64,000 bases of DNA, taken from NCBI GenBank assembly GCA_041166385.1, contig JBEEFW010000145.1:1-64000 (forward strand), in the 5' to 3' direction. This document shows, piece after piece, positions 7,731 to 16,113 of the stretch. This DNA comes from DASUCS01 sp041166385. Lineage in GTDB: Bacteria > Actinomycetota > Acidimicrobiia > Acidimicrobiales > JACDCH01. The notes below the pieces were generated by a model. The model had not been told where the DNA came from, made no database searches, and saw only the letters and a list, made by a program, of their open reading frames with translations. Each line of letters opens with the position of its first letter. Position 1 is the first letter of the stretch. A program made the translations under genes and the position numbers.

Positions 7731-8897
7731 ATGTCCGACCGCAACGCGGAGCCGCACGTCCTGTTCGTCATCGACGGTCTCGGCACCGGTGGAGCCGAGC
7801 GGTCACTTGCCGAGCTCTTGCCCTTCCTGCGGGACACTGGCATGTCCGCGACAGTGTTGACATTCTTCGAACGCGGTCAGGGTGTCGAGGCCGACGTCAG
7901 GGCGCGTGGCGGCGACGTTCGCCGTGCGGCGTCGAAGCGTTTGCTGACGCGCGCGAGGGAAGTGCGCCGGTTGATCAAGCAGGAGCACATTGACCTTGTT
8001 CACACCGCTCTCTTCAACGCGACCGTGGTCGGTCGGCTGGCCGCGTGGGGAACGGGCGTGCCGGTGCTCACGAGCCTCGTCAACACGTCGTACGACAGAA
8101 CCCGGCGTGATCGCACCGCGATCGCGCCATGGCGCCTCGCCGCCGCGCAGGCCGTCGACCGCTTGACCGCTCGTGGAACCGCTCACTTCCACGCAATCTC
8201 GCAGGCCGTGGCGCGCGATGTGCGCGACGGGTTGAAGATCCCTTCCTCGCGCATCACCGTGATCGAACGCGGCCGTAGCCGCGACCGATTGGGCGAGCCC
8301 GGTCCCGCTCGCCGGAACGCCGTCCGCGACACGCTCGGCCTCGCTCCCGATCAGCCGGTGTTGCTGTCGGTGGGCCGTCAAGAGGAGCAGAAGGGCCAGC
8401 GCCATCTGATTGAGGCGATGGACCTGGTCGTGGCGCAGGCTCCCAATGCGGTGCTGCTTCTCGCCGGCCGTCGCGGGCACGCATCCTCAGCGATCCAGGA
8501 CGCGCTCCAGCGGACCCGCTCACCCGAGAGCGTCCGGCTTCTCGGTCACCGAGACGATGTCGGAGATTTGCTGGCCGCCGCTGACCTGTTCGTTTTTCCG
8601 TCCTTGTGGGAGGGCCTCGGCGGTGCCGTCATCGAAGCGATGGCAATGGCCTTGCCGGTCGTGGCCTCCGACCTCGACGTGTTGCGCGAATTCGTCGACG
8701 ATGGTCCCGAGGGCAACGGCGTCCTGGTGCCACCGCAAGACTCGACCGTCCTCGCTCGTTCGATCGTGGAGTTGCTGCATGATCCAGCTCGACGCGCCGC
8801 GATGGGGCGCCGTAGCCGTGAGATCTTCGAGGCGCGATTCACGCTCGGGGCAATCGCGCCGCGCATGATCCAACTCTTCCGAGACGTCGCGCGATGA
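7731..8897 (+). CDS. Glycosyltransferase family 4
   Basis: A 388-residue GT-B glycosyltransferase. The N-terminal Rossmann domain starts HVLFVIDGLGTGGAERSLAE, the classic GT4 glycine loop with the GGAE motif at about 19-22. The C-terminal domain has LLSVGRQEEQKGQRHLIEAM and the EX7E motif in WEGLGGAVIEAMAMALPVVA. It is likely to add a hexose or derivative during EPS synthesis. It abuts the small ORF upstream and overlaps the sulfotransferase by 4 nt (ATGA), so these are probably co-transcribed. Confidence 0.92.
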   Translation: MSDRNAEPHVLFVIDGLGTGGAERSLAELLPFLRDTGMSATVLTFFERGQGVEADVRARGGDVRRAASKRLLTRAREVRRLIKQEHIDLVHTALFNATVVGRLAAWGTGVPVLTSLVNTSYDRTRRDRTAIAPWRLAAAQAVDRLTARGTAHFHAISQAVARDVRDGLKIPSSRITVIERGRSRDRLGEPGPARRNAVRDTLGLAPDQPVLLSVGRQEEQKGQRHLIEAMDLVVAQAPNAVLLLAGRRGHASSAIQDALQRTRSPESVRLLGHRDDVGDLLAAADLFVFPSLWEGLGGAVIEAMAMALPVVASDLDVLREFVDDGPEGNGVLVPPQDSTVLARSIVELLHDPARRAAMGRRSREIFEARFTLGAIAPRMIQLFRDVAR

Positions 8898-9766
8898 GCG
8901 TCGCACGCCGGGTGGTGACGAAAGCGATTTCGCTCTCGCCCCGTCGGCGCCGTTGGCAACGACTCCTCACGAACCTGACGCTCGACCCTGATCACCTGAC
9001 ATCGCCGGTCACCCCACCAGACCCACGCGACTTCATCATCTGCGGTCTACCCCGCAGCGGCACATCACTCGCGACTGCCGCGCTCTATCAACCGCCGCGC
9101 GTCGTCACGGTCATGGAGCCGTGGGACGGCATGCGCCTCGCGCCGGCTGAGCTGTTCTCGTCGCTGCGCGCCGAGATCGGCACCGGCACCTTGACACGCG
9201 GGCGGCTCGACGGCGCGTTGCTGCTCGCAGACGGTCGCGTTGAGTGGTGTCGCGACGGCGAAAAGCCGAGCGCGATCCACGTTGCGCCCGACTACCTGCT
9301 CGGCGTCAAGTGGCCTGCATTCTGGCGATACCTCGACCTGTTACCGGACACGAAGTTCATCGTCTGCGTGCGGCATCCGCTGGAGGTCCTCGCGTCGTTC
9401 CGGAGCACTCGCGGGCGGTTGGCCCGAGGGCTGGAGTACGACCTGGCCTTCAACCGAAGGATGAATGACGAGCTCCTGTCCGCGACCGACGACCCCGTGA
9501 TCCGCCAGGTCTTGCTGATGGACGCCGTCGCCCGCGGCCTGGCCCCGCATCTCGATCGGCCGAATGTGTTCACGCTTCGCTACGAGCGGTGGTTCGACGA
9601 CCCCAATGCCCTGCTCGAAGGTTTGACGGCGTTCCTCGGGGTCGACGTGACTCCAACTCCTGTCGTTGTCGCCCAGCGCCCGTCTCGCACGGACGATGCA
9701 TCGCTGGTCGACATGATTCGACGCCACAGCGCGGCGCCGGCCTTGCTCGGCTACGACCTCGGCTGA
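8894..9766 (+). CDS. Sulfotransferase-like protein
   Basis: A 290-residue PAPS-dependent sulfotransferase-fold protein. The 5'-phosphosulfate loop is FIICGLPRSGTSLATAA (about residues 45-61), and the 3'-phosphate-binding region is FIVCVRHPLEVLASFRS. Such proteins transfer sulfate from PAPS to sugars; here the acceptor would be the EPS or a glycolipid. It starts at ATG 8894 in an ATGA overlap with the GT4 gene. It converges on the deacetylase gene with only 4 nt between stops. Confidence 0.85.
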   Translation: MSVARRVVTKAISLSPRRRRWQRLLTNLTLDPDHLTSPVTPPDPRDFIICGLPRSGTSLATAALYQPPRVVTVMEPWDGMRLAPAELFSSLRAEIGTGTLTRGRLDGALLLADGRVEWCRDGEKPSAIHVAPDYLLGVKWPAFWRYLDLLPDTKFIVCVRHPLEVLASFRSTRGRLARGLEYDLAFNRRMNDELLSATDDPVIRQVLLMDAVARGLAPHLDRPNVFTLRYERWFDDPNALLEGLTAFLGVDVTPTPVVVAQRPSRTDDASLVDMIRRHSAAPALLGYDLG

Positions 9767-9770
9767 CGGA

Positions 9771-10676
9771 TCAGCTGCGGCGGAACACCCGGTGGTGGAC
9801 CCACGGGTGCAGTCCGCTGAGGATGCTCTCGAACCGCTCCATCGGCGTGGTGCTGTTGACCCGCACGCGGGAGATGCGCATGGGCTCGACGATCGGCGTC
9901 GGATTCAACCGATGGTCGAAGAGGAATCCGAGTTCGTACCCGGCGTCGCGCGCCGCCGTGAGGTGCTCGTCGGTTTCGCCGTTGGGGTACGCGACCGACC
10001 TCGGCGCGCGGCCGAGGATCTGTTGGATCCGCTCGCGGGAGCGCTCGAGCTCGTCGCGGACCTTCTCGGGAGGGCATCCCGGCAGCAGCGGGTGAGTCAC
10101 CGTGTGACTGGCGACTGCCACTCCGCCGGATTCGAGTAAGGCAAGCTCGTCGGCGCGGAGCTGGACGCGCCGGCCCGCCGGCCGGACCGCCGTGGCGCGC
10201 AGCGCATCGATGACCGCCAGTCGAGTGGCATCGGGCAGGCGCTTGACTGCTCTGACCGCTTCGGTCCCGGACAACCCGGCGAGTTGGTCGCACGAACCTC
10301 CGGCCGCGACGAGATCCTCGACCTCGTCCCACCAGAACGGATCGTCGGTGTCGAGCAGACCAGTCACAACGAACGCCACTGCGGGCAACCCGCGCTCGCG
10401 CAACAAGGGCAGCCCAGCGTCGAGCACGCTCCGGTGACCGTCATCGAACGAGATGAGCACCGACCGGGGTGGGGGCGCCTCGTTGCGGGTGACGAAGCCT
10501 TCGAGCTCGGCGAGCGTCAGCGGCTGGTACTCGCGCTGCAGGAGTTCGAGCTGTCGCGAGAACGTGGCGGGATCGTCGACGCCGTGATACGCGAGCACGG
10601 CGAGTGACGACGCCGCCCTACGGCGGAACGCGCGATTGATCGGTAGCTTCGCGACCATCCGTTCGACGCGACTCAT
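9771..10676 (-). CDS. Polysaccharide deacetylase (NodB domain)
   Basis: A 301-residue carbohydrate esterase family 4 protein that removes N- or O-acetyl groups from a polysaccharide. Motif 1 is SFDDG (D78, D79) and motif 2 is HTVTHP (H191, H195), giving the Asp-His-His metal site; a later VAYPNGETDE is the motif-3-like region. No clear signal peptide is present, although residues 19-33 are hydrophobic (RRRAASSLAVLAYHG). It lies downstream of the minus-strand sulfotransferase and GT2 genes after a 146-nt gap. Confidence 0.88.
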   Translation of the reverse strand: MSRVERMVAKLPINRAFRRRAASSLAVLAYHGVDDPATFSRQLELLQREYQPLTLAELEGFVTRNEAPPPRSVLISFDDGHRSVLDAGLPLLRERGLPAVAFVVTGLLDTDDPFWWDEVEDLVAAGGSCDQLAGLSGTEAVRAVKRLPDATRLAVIDALRATAVRPAGRRVQLRADELALLESGGVAVASHTVTHPLLPGCPPEKVRDELERSRERIQQILGRAPRSVAYPNGETDEHLTAARDAGYELGFLFDHRLNPTPIVEPMRISRVRVNSTTPMERFESILSGLHPWVHHRVFRRS

Positions 10677-10696
10677 GCGTTCGATGGTACCGACGG

Positions 10697-10715
10697 CGCC
10701 GCTCCGCTAGCGGCG
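10697..10715. terminator. Short hairpin between GT2 and deacetylase genes
   Basis: A 7-bp stem CGCCGCT / AGCGGCG with a 5-nt loop lies in the 146-nt gap 10677-10822 between two minus-strand genes. It is 20 nt before the deacetylase start and 107 nt after the GT2 stop. It has no T-run, so a terminator role is weakly supported. Nothing else was recognised in the gap. Confidence 0.25.
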
Positions 10716-10822
10716 GGCATCGCGTCCCGAGCCGACAAGGACGCCACGACTTCCACGGCGTTCCGCAGCACCAGGACTCCGGTGCATGCCGAGCAGCGGC
10801 ACCGGCGCGGTCTGGTTCGTCC

Positions 10823-11692
10823 TCATCGCTGTGCCTCGAGAAACGGATAGTGCTTCCGGCCGAGATCCCCGCGAAGTCCGTCGACGGTGGCGCGCAGTCG
10901 CGCGCGAACGCGGGCGCCCTTGGACTGGTCGCGCATCAAGGCCCGGCCCACGCCGCCGACCGTGCGCGCGATCACGCGCAAGCGACCTAGTCGCTCATGC
11001 CGCACATGCACGATGAGGTACGCCTCGTTGCGGTTGCTGTAGTACGAGCGCAGCACGCTCGGACGAGCCCGGAATCGGGCGCCCTTGTTGCCGTGTACGA
11101 CGAGGGCTTCGGGATCGATGACGATCACGTAACCGGCCGATCTCAGGCGCAGCGCGAACTCTCGATCTTCCTGGCCGATGAAGAAGTCTTCGCGGATCGG
11201 GCCGGCGGCATCGAGCGCGTCCGTCGATAGCAGCGTGCCGTTGAACGTCAACGTGGAGTGGTGGTAGGGCGGGGCACCAGGATCGGTGATGTGCTGGTTC
11301 GGAAGGACCTGGACCGGCACGACCGCAGCGACTCGTCCGTCCTGCGCTCGCTCCGCCGCGAGTGTGCCTAGTAGGCGCTCGAGACACGCCGGCTCCGGGA
11401 TCGTGTCGTGCTCGAGCGACCAGAGGAGCGAGGCTCCTCCCGCGTCGAGCGCTCGGGCCGCGGTCCATCCGCGGTTGTGTCCCGCTCCGACGCCGAGGTT
11501 CGCATCGAGGCACACCGCGTGAAGACCAGGTTGCGCCCGGAGCCATTCGGCTGTGCCGTCGGTGCTGCCGTTGTCGACGACGACGATGTGCGCGGGCGCC
11601 ACGGTCTGTGCGTGCACCGCGGCGATCACCGCCGGCACCTTGTCGATCGCTTCGTGGGCGAGGATCACAGCGACGACGTGATCGCGGGTCAC
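10823..11692 (-). CDS. Glycosyltransferase family 2
   Basis: A 289-residue GT-A glycosyltransferase. It begins VTRDHVVAVILAHEAIDKVP and continues with the nucleotide-binding HIVVVDNGSTDGTAEW. SLEHDTIPEP marks the DxD-like metal site and EDREFALRL the catalytic-base region. It resembles rhamnosyl/galactofuranosyl-type GT2 enzymes. GTG 11692 is chosen because it overlaps the upstream sulfotransferase stop as GTGA; frames extending to 11965 would run deep into that gene. Confidence 0.88.
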   Translation of the reverse strand: MTRDHVVAVILAHEAIDKVPAVIAAVHAQTVAPAHIVVVDNGSTDGTAEWLRAQPGLHAVCLDANLGVGAGHNRGWTAARALDAGGASLLWSLEHDTIPEPACLERLLGTLAAERAQDGRVAAVVPVQVLPNQHITDPGAPPYHHSTLTFNGTLLSTDALDAAGPIREDFFIGQEDREFALRLRSAGYVIVIDPEALVVHGNKGARFRARPSVLRSYYSNRNEAYLIVHVRHERLGRLRVIARTVGGVGRALMRDQSKGARVRARLRATVDGLRGDLGRKHYPFLEAQR

Positions 11693-12522
11693 GCGCCGTT
11701 CCACACGCTGAGGTCCCGGCCCAACCACGCCGCAAGCGCCGCGTTTGGGGCGGCGAAGTACTCGACGAGCTCCGCCCGCAGCCCCGGATCCAACGGCTCG
11801 TAGTCCCCCTTGCGAGCGTTGATCCGGCCCACCGCGTTTCGTAGCCGTGGCGGGAAGCGGCGCGACACCTCGCGCAGCCTGCGGGAGCGGAACATCAGGA
11901 ACGGGTTGAGGGGCTCGCCGATGTTGGCCGGTGTCATGTCCTCGTTCACCTGCAAGAACCGGCACACATCGCGATACGTATCCTCGGGCGCGTCGCGGAG
12001 GTCTTCGAACAGGAGCACATGCAACGCCGTCCGCGGAAATCGCTCGGTCACGCGCTGCAGCTGGTCGACGTAGCGCCCGCGATCGAGATACGAGTACCGG
12101 AACCGTTCGTCCCTGTCGGCGCCGCGCAGCCGCTCGGGCTCTGCCGACACCGCGGCGGCGAACGACAATGGCTCGCGGCCGTACGCCCGCTTCTGCCAGT
12201 AGTGCGAATACGCGCGATCGACGGGGTTTCGCAGGATCGCGATCAGCTTGACGTCCGGCAGCGTCGCTGCGATGCGATCGAGTGCCGTGGTGTCGTACAG
12301 ATATGTCTGTGTGGCCTCGCCGGCCGACTGATCCCCGCGTGCGCGAGCGAACTGTTGCCGGTAGTGATCCAGACCGCGGTCGAATGCTCGGTCGAAGAAA
12401 TGCAGTTCCTTGTTCGGCGCGACGTACACCCCGGGATGCGCGCCGAGGTAGCGCGCCAAGGACGTTGTCCCGGATCGCATCGCGCCGATGATGAGGAAGT
12501 CGGGCAGGCGCCCCCGGAGCAT
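11689..12522 (-). CDS. Sulfotransferase (heparan-sulfate-type domain)
   Basis: A 277-residue PAPS-dependent sulfotransferase. The 5'-phosphosulfate-binding loop is FLIIGAMRSGTTSLARYLGA, followed by the typical HPGVYVAPNKELHFFD; the 3'-phosphate motif is LIAILRNPVDRAYSHY. ATG 12522 (MLRGRLPDFLI) is preferred; a GTG at 12582 would add 20 residues and nearly touch the divergent GT2 start. This is the second sulfotransferase of the block and is coupled to a GT2 gene by a GTGA overlap, suggesting that a sugar is added and then sulfated. Confidence 0.9.
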   Translation of the reverse strand: MLRGRLPDFLIIGAMRSGTTSLARYLGAHPGVYVAPNKELHFFDRAFDRGLDHYRQQFARARGDQSAGEATQTYLYDTTALDRIAATLPDVKLIAILRNPVDRAYSHYWQKRAYGREPLSFAAAVSAEPERLRGADRDERFRYSYLDRGRYVDQLQRVTERFPRTALHVLLFEDLRDAPEDTYRDVCRFLQVNEDMTPANIGEPLNPFLMFRSRRLREVSRRFPPRLRNAVGRINARKGDYEPLDPGLRAELVEYFAAPNAALAAWLGRDLSVWNGA

Positions 12523-12586
12523 CCGGCGAGTGTATGGCGGGTACCCGCGCGCACCGGTTTGGTCACGCTCTACGCTCGCCACCCTG

Positions 12587-13480
12587 GTGGCGCCCTACTT
12601 CTCGATCGTCGTGCCCGTGTACAACCGCGCCGGCACCATCGCGCGCGCAATCGACAGCATCTTGGGGCAAACCATCGACGATCTCGAGGTGATCGTCGTC
12701 GACGACGGATCCACGGACGACACGCCCGCTGTGATCGCGGCGTACGGCGACACCCGTGTTCGCTCCACATCTCAAGCCAATGCCGGTCCGGGCGCGGCGC
12801 GCAACACGGGCGCCACGCTGGCGCGCGGCGACGTGCTGACGTTTCTCGACAGTGACGACGAGGCCCTCCCGGGATGGCTCTTCGCGTATGCGTCGGCGTT
12901 CGAGCGAGGCGCCGACATCGTCTCGTGCGCGGTCACCGACGTGGATGCGTCCGGCCGTCCGCTGGCCTCGCCCGTACGACGCCCAAAGGACTACGGCGAG
13001 CGGTTCGGACACGCGGTCGGCCTCTTCGTCCACGGCGGGACCTATGCGCTCCGCCGTTCGATCTTCGACCTGGTCGGAGGTTTCGAACCGTCGCTGTTGA
13101 GCGCGGAGCACACGGAGCTCGCGTACCGGCTCCTGCCGATGGCCGAGGAACGGGGCTGGACGGTCGAGGCGATCGACGAGCCGTATCTGCGCCACACCGT
13201 CGGCACCCCGTCGAGTCTCCGCGCCGAAGACGAAAAGGTGCTGCAAGGGGCCTCGTACCTGCTCGAGCACTATCGCGACCGGTTCGGCTCCGACCGTCGA
13301 TGGACGGCCAGCCACGCCGCGACCGCTGGCGTGCGCGCCGCCCGCCTCGGCCGCGTCGCCGAGGCGCGCCGATTCTTCGGTCAGGCCTGTCGGGCCCGCC
13401 CGGGCAACCCTCGCAACTGGCTGCGTCTCGCGATCACGACCGTGCCACCGCTCGCGCGGCGCGCGTGGGCTCGCCCCTGA
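12587..13480 (+). CDS. Glycosyltransferase family 2
   Basis: A 297-residue GT-A enzyme. It opens VAPYFSIVVPVYNRAGTIAR, has the nucleotide-binding VIVVDDGSTDDTPAV, the DxD motif in FLDSDDEALPG, and an acidic catalytic region around LLSAEHTELAYRL. GTG 12587 is chosen because it places the start directly at the conserved FSIVVPVYN strand; an in-frame ATG at 12488 would overlap the divergent sulfotransferase. A TPR-like C-terminal stretch (RLGRVAEARRFFGQACRARPG) follows the GT domain. It converges on the LLM oxidoreductase gene with a 9-nt gap. Confidence 0.88.
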   Translation: MAPYFSIVVPVYNRAGTIARAIDSILGQTIDDLEVIVVDDGSTDDTPAVIAAYGDTRVRSTSQANAGPGAARNTGATLARGDVLTFLDSDDEALPGWLFAYASAFERGADIVSCAVTDVDASGRPLASPVRRPKDYGERFGHAVGLFVHGGTYALRRSIFDLVGGFEPSLLSAEHTELAYRLLPMAEERGWTVEAIDEPYLRHTVGTPSSLRAEDEKVLQGASYLLEHYRDRFGSDRRWTASHAATAGVRAARLGRVAEARRFFGQACRARPGNPRNWLRLAITTVPPLARRAWARP

Positions 13481-13489
13481 CTCCGTGCG

Positions 13490-14512
13490 TCAGGTGGCGT
13501 ACGCGTCGACGACCGGCACGAGGTCCTTCGGCGCGACGCCGTGGAGGATCACACCGTCGGCGCCGAGATCGAACTGCTCCCGGATCGCCGTCACGCACGC
13601 GGCCGGTGATCCGGTGGCGGACGGTGCGAGCCATTCGTCGGGGATCAGGGTGGCAACGTGCTCGAGCTGTTCGGTGGTGGCCTTGTCGTCGAGCGCGCCG
13701 GCGAAACCGCTCACCATCGGATCGGCGCGGAAGCGTTCAAGCGCGGCCGGGTCCCATCCGTTCGTCCGAACGAGCAAGTCGCCGTACGCCTGGAGATACG
13801 TCGCCAGCCGTCCCACGGTCTTCTTCAGGCGCACCGGCTCCGGAAGGTGGTCGCCGATCGTGGCGAGCACCGACCAGACCTTGACGTCCGCCGGATCGCG
13901 GCCGGCCTGTTCCGCGGCGTCCTTCACGGTGCGAACGGCGCGGACGAGCGTTTCGTCGGTGAAGAACGTGTGCAGCACCACGAGGTCGAACGCGCGGCCG
14001 CCGAGCGCGAGCGAGTTCGGGCCGAAGGCCATGAGCGCGACCTTGATGTCTTCGTCGAAGGCCGGATCGAGGAACAGCAAGGGGAACTTTCCTGCGGGAC
14101 CGTCGTGGTCGATCACGAACTCGCCGTGCCACAGCCGGCGCATGATTCCGACGAAGTCCTCGAGCTGTGCGGTGGTGGCCGGCGTGAGGCCCAGCGCGCG
14201 CACCATCGGGTCGATGCCCCGGCCGAGCCCGAGCGTGAACCGGCCGCCGGTGAGTCGGTGCATCGTGGTGGCGTACGACGCGGTGACGATCGGGTGGCGC
14301 GTGTTGTGGTTGGTGGCCCCCGTCGCGATCTGGATGCGCTCAGACACCGCGGCCGCCGCTCCGGAGAGCGTCGCCGCTTCCTTCACGTTGAAGCGTTCGG
14401 AGATGAAGGCCCAGCCCAAGCCCATTTCCTCGGCCTGGCGCATCTCGTCCAGCAGTTCCCGCGGCGATTCCGGCGCGCCGGCCAACGTGTAGAACCCGAG
14501 CTCGTTGTACAT
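13490..14512 (-). CDS. LLM class F420/flavin-dependent oxidoreductase
   Basis: A 340-residue luciferase-like TIM-barrel oxidoreductase. N-terminal MYNELGFYTLAGAPESP is followed by QAEEMGLGWAFISERFNVKEAA and RIQIATGATNHNTRHP, then GGRFTLGLGRGIDPMVRALG, all typical of actinobacterial F420-dependent members. Cofactor choice (F420 or FMN) cannot be read with certainty. It opens the catabolic region and is divergent from a crotonase gene 28 nt away, so the two may share a regulatory gap. Confidence 0.85.
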   Translation of the reverse strand: MYNELGFYTLAGAPESPRELLDEMRQAEEMGLGWAFISERFNVKEAATLSGAAAAVSERIQIATGATNHNTRHPIVTASYATTMHRLTGGRFTLGLGRGIDPMVRALGLTPATTAQLEDFVGIMRRLWHGEFVIDHDGPAGKFPLLFLDPAFDEDIKVALMAFGPNSLALGGRAFDLVVLHTFFTDETLVRAVRTVKDAAEQAGRDPADVKVWSVLATIGDHLPEPVRLKKTVGRLATYLQAYGDLLVRTNGWDPAALERFRADPMVSGFAGALDDKATTEQLEHVATLIPDEWLAPSATGSPAACVTAIREQFDLGADGVILHGVAPKDLVPVVDAYAT

Positions 14513-14540
14513 GCTGCCGGTCTAGCGCAGCGCGCCTACC

Positions 14541-15323
14541 GTGGCCGGCGTGTACACCGAGTTGAGCTACGAGGCGATGGGCGACGTGGGCGTGATCACG
14601 TTGAACCGTCCCGAGGCTCGTAATGCACTCACGCACACGACCTACGCGGAGCTCGAGGATGCGGTGCGAACGACGAGCGCACGCTGTCTCGTGATCACCG
14701 GCGCCGATCCAGCGTTCTGCTCTGGCGACGACGTGAAACAGATCATGGCGGCGGCCGGTCCGCAGGTGGCCGCCGGATTGCGCGCCGCTCCCCGGCTCAC
14801 GCCCGCCGCTGGCGCGCTGCTCGGCTCCGACGTTCCCGTCATCGCCGCCGTGAACGGCGCCGCCGTCGGTTGGGGCATGGAGTTGGCGTTGATGGCCGAC
14901 GTGCGCGTTGCGTCGGAGCGAGCCAAGTTCGGAGAGCTGTTCGTGAAGCGCGGCCTGTGCTGCGACGTCGCCGGCATCGGGCGGCTCGCGCAGCTGGTCG
15001 GCCGCGAGCAGGCGGCCGAGTTGTTGTTCACCGGTCGCGTCATCGACGCCTCGACCGCCCTCGACATGCGGCTCGTGTCGCGCGTGGTCGCGCACGAGGA
15101 CCTGTTGCCCACGGCACTCGCGCTGGCGTCCGAGATTGCCGCCAATCCTCCGCTCGCAGTACGACAGTTGAAGGCGGGGCTGCGGCTCGCACTCGATCCT
15201 GACTGGGACGACCTCGGGCGTTGGGTCAGCGCCAGCCTCGGAGAACTGTTCCAGACCGATGACCATCGCGAGGGTGTCGCGTCGTTCCTCGAGAAGCGCG
15301 AGCCCCGTTTCACCGGCCGATGA
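14541..15323 (+). CDS. Enoyl-CoA hydratase/isomerase family (PaaG-like active site)
   Basis: A 260-residue crotonase. NRPEARNAL opens the fold, FCSGDDVKQI and VPVIAAVNGAAVGWGMELAL form the oxyanion-hole segments. By alignment in my head the first catalytic Glu is kept (GMEL) and the second is replaced by Phe in AKFGELFVKRGLCCDVAG, the pattern of PaaG-type isomerases. A role in fatty-acid, sterol-side-chain or aromatic-CoA metabolism is probable. It starts at GTG 14541 and its stop overlaps the VanY-like gene by 4 nt (ATGA). Confidence 0.88.
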   Translation: MAGVYTELSYEAMGDVGVITLNRPEARNALTHTTYAELEDAVRTTSARCLVITGADPAFCSGDDVKQIMAAAGPQVAAGLRAAPRLTPAAGALLGSDVPVIAAVNGAAVGWGMELALMADVRVASERAKFGELFVKRGLCCDVAGIGRLAQLVGREQAAELLFTGRVIDASTALDMRLVSRVVAHEDLLPTALALASEIAANPPLAVRQLKAGLRLALDPDWDDLGRWVSASLGELFQTDDHREGVASFLEKREPRFTGR

Positions 15324-16108
15324 CGCGCACCCCCCGCCAACTTGGGGTCATTGCGCTCGCTCTGGCCGTCGTAGCGACCCCGAGTTCGCTCCTTGCCGCG
15401 TGCGGCGGGAGCTCGAAGAAGCAGGCGGCGGCGACGACCACCATGTCGGCCAGCACCACCACCATGACCACGTCGACCACCACCACCTCGACCACGTCGA
15501 CCTCCACGACATCCGTGCCGCCCACCACCGCCGCGCCACCACGCCCGCCGTACAACTACAGCATCGACACCGTCACGGCGGGCGATCTCGGCGCGTCATG
15601 GCACGAGGGCTGCCCCGTCGATCCCGCCAACCTCCGGATGGTCACCGTTGCGCTCATCGGTTTCGACGGCGTTGAGCACACGGGTCAGGTGGTGGTCAAC
15701 GCCGACGTCGCCAAAAAGGTGGTGGAGGCGTTCCGTCAGATGTTCGAGGCCGGGTTCCCGATCCGCAAGTTGAAGCCGATCTTCACGCAAGCGGAGTTCG
15801 ACGACTTCGAGACGCCGGACGACAACTCGACGGGCTTCTCGTGCCGGAACGCGGTGAACAGCAGCGGCTCGCCGTCGTGGTCACAGCACGCGTTCGGGCA
15901 TGCGATCGACATCAACCCGATCGAGAACCCCTACATGGAGGGCGACCGGATCATCCCTTCGGCCGGCGCGGCCTACACCGATCGCAGCGATGTGCGTCCC
16001 GGTATGGCGGTGTCCGGTAGCGCGATCGTCAAGGCGTTCTCGTCGATCGGTTGGGGATGGGGTGCCAGCTTCAAGGACTACCAGCACTTCTCCACCAACG
16101 GCCGTTAG
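15320..16108 (+). CDS. Lipoprotein with M15 (VanY-like) peptidase domain
   Basis: A 262-residue exported lipoprotein. The signal peptide ends in the lipobox LAAC with Cys at 28, followed by a Thr/Ser-rich linker (about 39-70). The C-terminal domain has the M15 zinc signature SQHAFGHAIDI (H190, D197) and a third ligand in DYQHFS (H256), so it is a probable D-Ala-D-Ala or related cell-wall carboxypeptidase of the M15C type. It acts outside the membrane. The ATGA overlap with a crotonase gene looks positional rather than functional. Confidence 0.9.
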   Translation: MTRTPRQLGVIALALAVVATPSSLLAACGGSSKKQAAATTTMSASTTTMTTSTTTTSTTSTSTTSVPPTTAAPPRPPYNYSIDTVTAGDLGASWHEGCPVDPANLRMVTVALIGFDGVEHTGQVVVNADVAKKVVEAFRQMFEAGFPIRKLKPIFTQAEFDDFETPDDNSTGFSCRNAVNSSGSPSWSQHAFGHAIDINPIENPYMEGDRIIPSAGAAYTDRSDVRPGMAVSGSAIVKAFSSIGWGWGASFKDYQHFSTNGR

Positions 16109-16113
16109 TCGGA

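Noticed and set aside
15420..15540. Apparent simple repeat of ACC/ACG triplets
   Set aside because: It encodes the Thr/Ser-rich linker of the VanY-like lipoprotein and is ordinary low-complexity coding sequence.
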